This document shows positions 56,990 to 61,278 of a stretch of 61,278 nucleotides of DNA, in pieces (the stretch's first letter is position 1; every line of letters begins with the position of its first letter). The DNA comes from Prasinococcaceae sp. CCMP 1430 (lineage: Eukaryota > Prasinodermophyta > Palmophyllophyceae > Prasinococcales > Prasinococcaceae), in assembly GCA_013416795.1 (NCBI GenBank), contig RQSC01000020.1, positions 142,535-203,812 of the forward strand. Direction: 5' to 3'. The translations under genes and the position numbers were made by a program. Under the pieces are notes generated by a model that worked only from the letters and a program-made list of their open reading frames with translations, was not told the DNA's origin and did no database searches.

Positions 56990-59017
56990 ATGGACAGCTC
57001 TGCCGCGCCGGCGGCGCGGCTGGCGCAGTCGTCGGTGGTGATGGACGACCTGCTGTCCGGTCTGAACGAGTGGCGCAACATTCAGGATGTGGTTCGCCTG
57101 ACGGTGCGCGTAGGCGTGGGCGCTCGCGCGCCGGGCACGCACGAAAAGGAAGCTCGCAAGCCGGCGCACGCTGACGCGCGCATGGCCTCATCCAATCCCA
57201 CACACAACCCCATCCCTGCGCGCGCTCCCCACTCGCCCGACTCGGCGTGTGCGTGCGGGCGCGGCGCGCGATACAGTTCAAAGCATTTTATGACGTGCTG
57301 CGCGCGCAGGGCGACACCATCCGGTCCCTTGAGGCGCAGCTCGAGGACAAGGCCAGCCACGCGCAGGTGACGCGCATCGCGGAGGCGCTGGGTGCGCCTG
57401 GCACACTGCGCGCGACGCTCGCGGAGCTCGGGGGCGCGCTCGCCGACAAGGTAGACGCGGCCGAGCTACGTAGCGCGCTCGCGCGGCGCGTGACTCGCGC
57501 CGATCTGGAGGCTGCAATCGAGGGGCGGCCCCGCCTCGCCGAGGTGCAGCACGCGCTCGATATGAAGGCAACCACAGAGGACGTCGACGCGCTCGCCGCG
57601 CGCGTGGTCCAGCTCGGCGCGGAGCTCGAGGCCAAGGCCGACGCGCGAGAAACCGAGCGCGCGCTTAGCACCAAGGCCGAGGCATCGGAGCTGCGCGGGG
57701 CGATTGCGGATGCGACCAGCGCCGCTGACATGGCCGTGCGCATGGAGGGCATGGTGCCTCGAGAGCATCTAGCGGGCGCCATGGCGGAGAAGGTCGACAG
57801 GGCGGACCTCGAGATGACCGTGTCGTCTCTCCGCGACGAAATCTTGCAGCTCGAGCACACGAAGCTGCGCGCGGGTCGGGAGGAGACCGCCGCGCTGCGC
57901 GCCGAGGTGAAGCGCCAGGGCGCCGAAATTTGCGCGCTGCGCGACGAGCAGCGAAGGATGGCAGAGCGCGCCCGCGAAGACACCGACACCGCCGCCTCCG
58001 CGCTGCGCGCCTTCAACGCAAATTTCGATGGGGCCCTGGCCGACATGCGTCGGCAGCTTGCGACCGTCGAGGAGGCCGCCGCCAGCGGCGGAGGTCGCGC
58101 AGGCGCTGAAGCACTAATGGACGCGCTTGACGAGAAAGTCGATCGCGAGGAGATGCGTCACTGGCTTGAGCTCAAGTCGGACGTCGCGCAAGTCAACGAG
58201 GCGCTGGCACAGAAGGCGAACATCTCGGCCGTCAACGAGGCCCTCGAGCGCGCTGAGAGCTCGCGCGCAGCGAGTGGCGCGACCGCCAATAGTCAGCTGG
58301 CGGACAAGGCAAACCTCAGCGACGTGTGCGCGCTGCTCGACGCCAAGGCGGGCATCGACGACGTCAACCGCGTGCTGTCCGAGGTCAACTCAGAGCTCGA
58401 GGCGCGCGCGACGGTGGACGACCTGCGGCGGACCGTCCAAGACCTTTGCTCGGAGGCTGCGGTGGCCAGGTGGATATGGAAGACCGGGAAGACCAAGGCC
58501 GGCAACGCCGTGCCATGGAACGTGCAGAGCGTCAACACGGACCCCTCCAACTTCCTGTGGGAACGCGACAAGGCCACTGTGGTCGCGGTGGCGCCGGGGC
58601 TCTACGAGGTCACCTTCGGATTCTTCACGCGACGGAAGCCCTCTGTGCGGCTGCTGGTGAATGGCGAGCCTGTGTTGGCGGCTGTCAACAGCGCGAGCTA
58701 TGTCGTGCACCATTCGAGTGGGCGGCTTACCAACGGTGCGTCAGACAGATTGCGCGCGCACGAGTGTGCGTGGGCGTGTACCCTGGGAAAAGCTCAGCGC
58801 TACAAGCGACTGTCCGTGATGCTGACCCTGCACCTGCCGGTATAAACCCACGCCGCCCCAACCCGCGCCCCCGCTTGCAGTCGGGCGGCACCCCGCTGGG
58901 AACGTCACAGGCCTCACCCTCATTGACTTTCTCGCGCTGCCGGCCAAGGCGAGGGTGGCAATCACGTATGCGGGCGAGGAGGGGGGCGAGGGATTCCTTA
59001 GCCTCAAGAAGCTCTGA
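56990..59017 (+). CDS. Long coiled-coil protein with C-terminal C1q-like domain
   Basis: The three exons 56990-57103, 57277-58735 and 58881-59017 (GTGCGC...ATACAG; GTGCGT...TGCAG; phases 0 and 1) give 569 residues. The first junction gives WRNIQDVVRLTFKAFYDVLR. About 390 residues of repeated coiled coil follow, with a recurring pattern L..KA....VN.AL..K (ALAQKANISAVNEALE; ALLDAKAGIDDVNRVLSEV). The last ~130 residues form a compact, very conserved-looking domain: WIWKTGKTKAGNAVPWNVQS, GLYEVTFGFFTRRKPSVRLL, NSASYVVHHSSGRLTN and, after the last junction, TGLTLIDFLALPAKARVAIT. This resembles C1q/TNF-like jelly-roll domains. I infer a ciliary or cytoskeletal role from similar protist proteins; no function is known. 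Confidence 0.78.
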
Positions 59018-59379
59018 CCAAGCTAGGATCCAGCGCCGGCCTTCCAAGCCGTCAGCTTGGTCACCGCGCGCCGCCTGCCATGCATGTGTTGCAGCCCAGT
59101 AAGCGAGGACCTTCCGCATGCGCACGTCGACGCGCGGTGGCAAAATCGAACGAGTCTCTTATCCGCGGCGCGCCCAGCGCGCGCGCAAAGCCCACCCTGC
59201 CACGCGCCCGCTGCCGAAGTGAGGTGCGCGCACGGGGCTGCGCACATGCACAGTCACATATGCGCAGCGATCGCCGTGCCATCGCGACGTCGACTCCGTG
59301 TGCCTGAGATGTACCTCAGGAGTCCAGCGCCGCCGCCGCCTCCTTCTTGGGCGCGAGGGGTCTCGTCCGGCGCCTTTTG
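59018..59379. other. Convergent spacer, coiled-coil/C1q / zinc-finger protein
   Basis: 362 bp between two stop codons. No gene or repeat recognised; it is less AT-rich than the other convergent spacers. Confidence 0.4.
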
Positions 59380-61278
59380 TTACGGCCGCACGGGCTTCTC
59401 CAAAACGGCTGCAAGGCTTGTGTTGCCGGTGGAGAGTGTGGAACCTCGGCGCCCCTCGAGCATTTGAATGAGGCTTTGTGGGAGCTGCGAGCTGAAGGAC
59501 CCACGCGTCATCCCTTTGCCCACGCAGGCATCATCGAGGGGAGTGAGCTCCGTGGACAGCTCGGCTGCGGCGTGCAGCGCGCCGATCTGACTGATGTGAG
59601 CGGCGTGTGCTGCGGCCATGTTCATGGCCGCACCGTTGGCAAGCACGGAGGGCAGAGGCGCGGTCGCCGTGGTGGCGGGTTGAGCCCCCGCGGCGGTCGA
59701 GCCGTTGGCGGTGGCCAACGCAGGCATCTGCATGAGGTTGGGGTACAGCAATGGGTTGAGGCCTAGCGGCGGTTGCACGGCCACCATGGGGGGCGCTGCG
59801 GTCGCCGTTGCCGCCTTGCTGGCATCCCCGTTGGTATCTGCCGGCAAAGCCGCGCCGGGCGCGCCTGGAGCCGTCTGCCCCGCCGCCGCACCATTCCCCC
59901 CTTGCCCCGCAGCGTACTGCTGCAGAGAGCCTGCGCTGCCCACGCCGCCTACGCCCCTCACGCCCCCCACGCCCGCAGGGCTCAGAGCCCCCATCGGGCC
60001 ACCTGTGCTGGCAATTGCCGCGACGTTGGAAGCGCTGAGTGGCGCGCTCGCGCCCAGGTTGTTGAGCTCGCCCGACTTGAGCAGGTCAGAGATGGTGCGG
60101 TCGGGGTCGCATGCGGCCAGCTGCGTGAGCACCTGCATGACAGCGTCCTGTGCCGCTTTCGATGCGACGCTCGCGATGGTCGATTGGATGGAGGTGTGCA
60201 GATTGTCTGCCGCGCCGGACAGCGAGGGCGCGGCGCGGTCCTGTTGTTGCATGGCCGCCAGGGCCGCGCGCGGCGAGGCCATGTCGGCGCCCGCCGCGGC
60301 CGCTTGCGTCTGCGCGGTCGTCGGCGGCGGGGCGGTGGGAATTGGCGCCGTGAAGGAGCCGCGCCGACTCTTGTTGGGGAGCGGCGGCGCGTCCGGGTCG
60401 GCCGTCGGCGCCGTGGGTGACGGGACCGAGATGCCCGGATGGTGGGACCCGACCGTCGCTACCGGTACCGCGAGCGTCAGCGCGCCACCCGCCTGCGCGT
60501 ACGCGGCCGGCTTGCGTTTGCGCGGCGCGGAGGGGCGCGGGGCGCCGCCGCCCGCGGCGTCCTTCCGTGGCCGCTTCGCCGAGCCCGTCGCCGCGGCTCC
60601 CCCCGCCTTCCCACCCGGGACGGGGGGGAACGAGCCCCGGGCGCCCGCGCCGCCCGCCTTGGCCGCCTGCCACGCGGGCGCCTTGCCACCAGCACTGCTC
60701 ACCGCCTGGAGCGCCGCTCCACCGCCGGCGCCGCCCGACGCGCCCGCCTTGCCGCCGTTGGCCTTCGCCCGTGCCGCCGCCGCCTGCGCCGTGCTGTGCC
60801 GCTTCTTTCTCTGCACGCCCGTGTGGCACGTCACCGGCCCGTTCGAGCACCAGCACGCGTTCGAGCAGCGCGGGCACAGCGCCGGGTCGATGGTGCAGCC
60901 CGTGAGCTTGTAGCGGCCGGCGCAGTCGAACGTGTGGTAGCGGCACTGGCACAGCGGGCACTTGGCCGCCTTGTTCGGATCGGTGAACGACGCGCTGCAC
61001 TTGTGGCACGCGCCCTTGAAGACGTCGGGCGCACCCTCGCCGCCGAGCGCGGCCGTCTTCTTCTTGCCGCCCTTGGCCTGCACGGGCGACGGCGGCTGGG
61101 CAGCCGCGCCACCCTTGGCCTTGCTGCCGCCCTTGGAGCCCTGCGCCACCGCGTCCGGTGGTCTGACCCCTACGAGTACCGCCGCTGCCGTCGCGGCGGC
61201 CGCCGCCGCGCCCTTGCCCCCGTCGGCGTCGCTGTCGCCAGCCGCGGCCTGCAGCGGCGCACTCGCCTGCACCGACTG
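59380..61278 (-). CDS. Cys-rich zinc-finger protein with Ala/Pro-rich disordered tail (5' end off the window)
   Basis: The frame runs from the stop at 59380 to the right edge, with no ATG near the edge, so the N-terminus is probably outside. At about 60825-61005 there is a compact Cys cluster: CHKCSASFTD, AAKCPLCQCRYHTFDC, GCTIDPALCPRCSNACWCS and VTCHTG. This is like the 4CXXC/R1 zinc finger of CDCA7-type proteins or a RING/PHD variant. A basic KR patch (QRKKRHS, KRPRKDA, PRKRKPA) suggests a nuclear protein. The remainder is Ala/Gly/Pro-rich with one helical stretch (IQSTIASVASKAAQDAVMQV), ending SLAAVLEKPVRP. A chromatin or transcription role is a guess. Confidence 0.65.
   Translation of the reverse strand, partial: QSVQASAPLQAAAGDSDADGGKGAAAAAATAAAVLVGVRPPDAVAQGSKGGSKAKGGAAAQPPSPVQAKGGKKKTAALGGEGAPDVFKGACHKCSASFTDPNKAAKCPLCQCRYHTFDCAGRYKLTGCTIDPALCPRCSNACWCSNGPVTCHTGVQRKKRHSTAQAAAARAKANGGKAGASGGAGGGAALQAVSSAGGKAPAWQAAKAGGAGARGSFPPVPGGKAGGAAATGSAKRPRKDAAGGGAPRPSAPRKRKPAAYAQAGGALTLAVPVATVGSHHPGISVPSPTAPTADPDAPPLPNKSRRGSFTAPIPTAPPPTTAQTQAAAAGADMASPRAALAAMQQQDRAAPSLSGAADNLHTSIQSTIASVASKAAQDAVMQVLTQLAACDPDRTISDLLKSGELNNLGASAPLSASNVAAIASTGGPMGALSPAGVGGVRGVGGVGSAGSLQQYAAGQGGNGAAAGQTAPGAPGAALPADTNGDASKAATATAAPPMVAVQPPLGLNPLLYPNLMQMPALATANGSTAAGAQPATTATAPLPSVLANGAAMNMAAAHAAHISQIGALHAAAELSTELTPLDDACVGKGMTRGSFSSQLPQSLIQMLEGRRGSTLSTGNTSLAAVLEKPVRP

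Noticed and set aside
1-61278. CRISPR arrays, prophage, operons or bacterial contamination
   Set aside because: No regularly spaced repeats; the genes have spliceosomal introns and eukaryote-only products throughout.

Overview
The window is nuclear DNA of a GC-rich, gene-dense unicellular eukaryote, most likely a flagellated alga. The evidence is a cytosolic ribosomal protein gene (eS7), spliceosomal introns that can be placed by frame and homology, and eukaryote-specific machinery: the prefoldin and SMC5/6 complexes, the spliceosomal protein BUD31, NOP14, a MadBub checkpoint protein, a Bardet-Biedl type chaperonin, TMEM65 and complex I assembly factor NDUFAF2. The chaperonin suggests a cilium. 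A haptophyte-like or other GC-rich algal lineage fits the base composition and the GTGCG intron donors, but the sequence alone does not fix the lineage. There are no tRNA, rRNA, CRISPR or recognisable transposon genes. Two runs of N (16944-17585 and 31254-31335) remove the 5' ends of three genes.

Layout, left to right: SixA-like phosphatase (+), BBS-type chaperonin (-), folylpolyglutamate synthase (+), acyltransferase-3 protein (+), MadBub checkpoint protein (-), an unrecognised spliced ORF (+), ribosomal protein eS7 (+), guanylate kinase (-), purple acid phosphatase (+), NDUFAF2 (-), NSE4 (+), prefoldin 1 (-), EEF1AKMT4/METTL13-like methyltransferase (+), SMYD methyltransferase (-), type II membrane glycosyltransferase (+), HSCB (-), LysM membrane protein (+), BUD31 (-), NOP14 (+), DUF218 membrane protein (-), LacZ-type beta-galactosidase (+), bestrophin-like protein (-), an orphan M13 peptidase tail (+), a giant beta-helix/TIG surface protein (+), SDF2-like MIR protein (-), GMC oxidoreductase (+), EF-hand/TMEM65 protein (-), an orphan N-terminal exon (+), a coiled-coil/C1q-like protein (+) and a Cys-rich zinc-finger protein (-, running off the right edge).

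The most striking property is organisational. Among the 27 well-supported genes, 25 of 26 neighbouring pairs lie on opposite strands. Convergent partners are separated by only 68-376 bp, while divergent partners share wider intergenic regions. The genes do not form one pathway; they are mostly housekeeping genes joined by this alternating architecture. I reconstructed 19 introns of 117-495 bp; most begin GTGCG rather than GTRAG.

The most interesting proteins are the MadBub homologue, which has about a dozen ABBA-like degrons and a pseudokinase lacking catalytic residues; a TMEM65 homologue fused to EF-hands that were duplicated very recently; a LysM protein built from a duplicated LysM pair; a SMYD gene with an apparent frameshift; an NSE4 preceded by an ATG-less in-frame coiled coil; and an isolated last exon of an M13 peptidase next to a strong hairpin.
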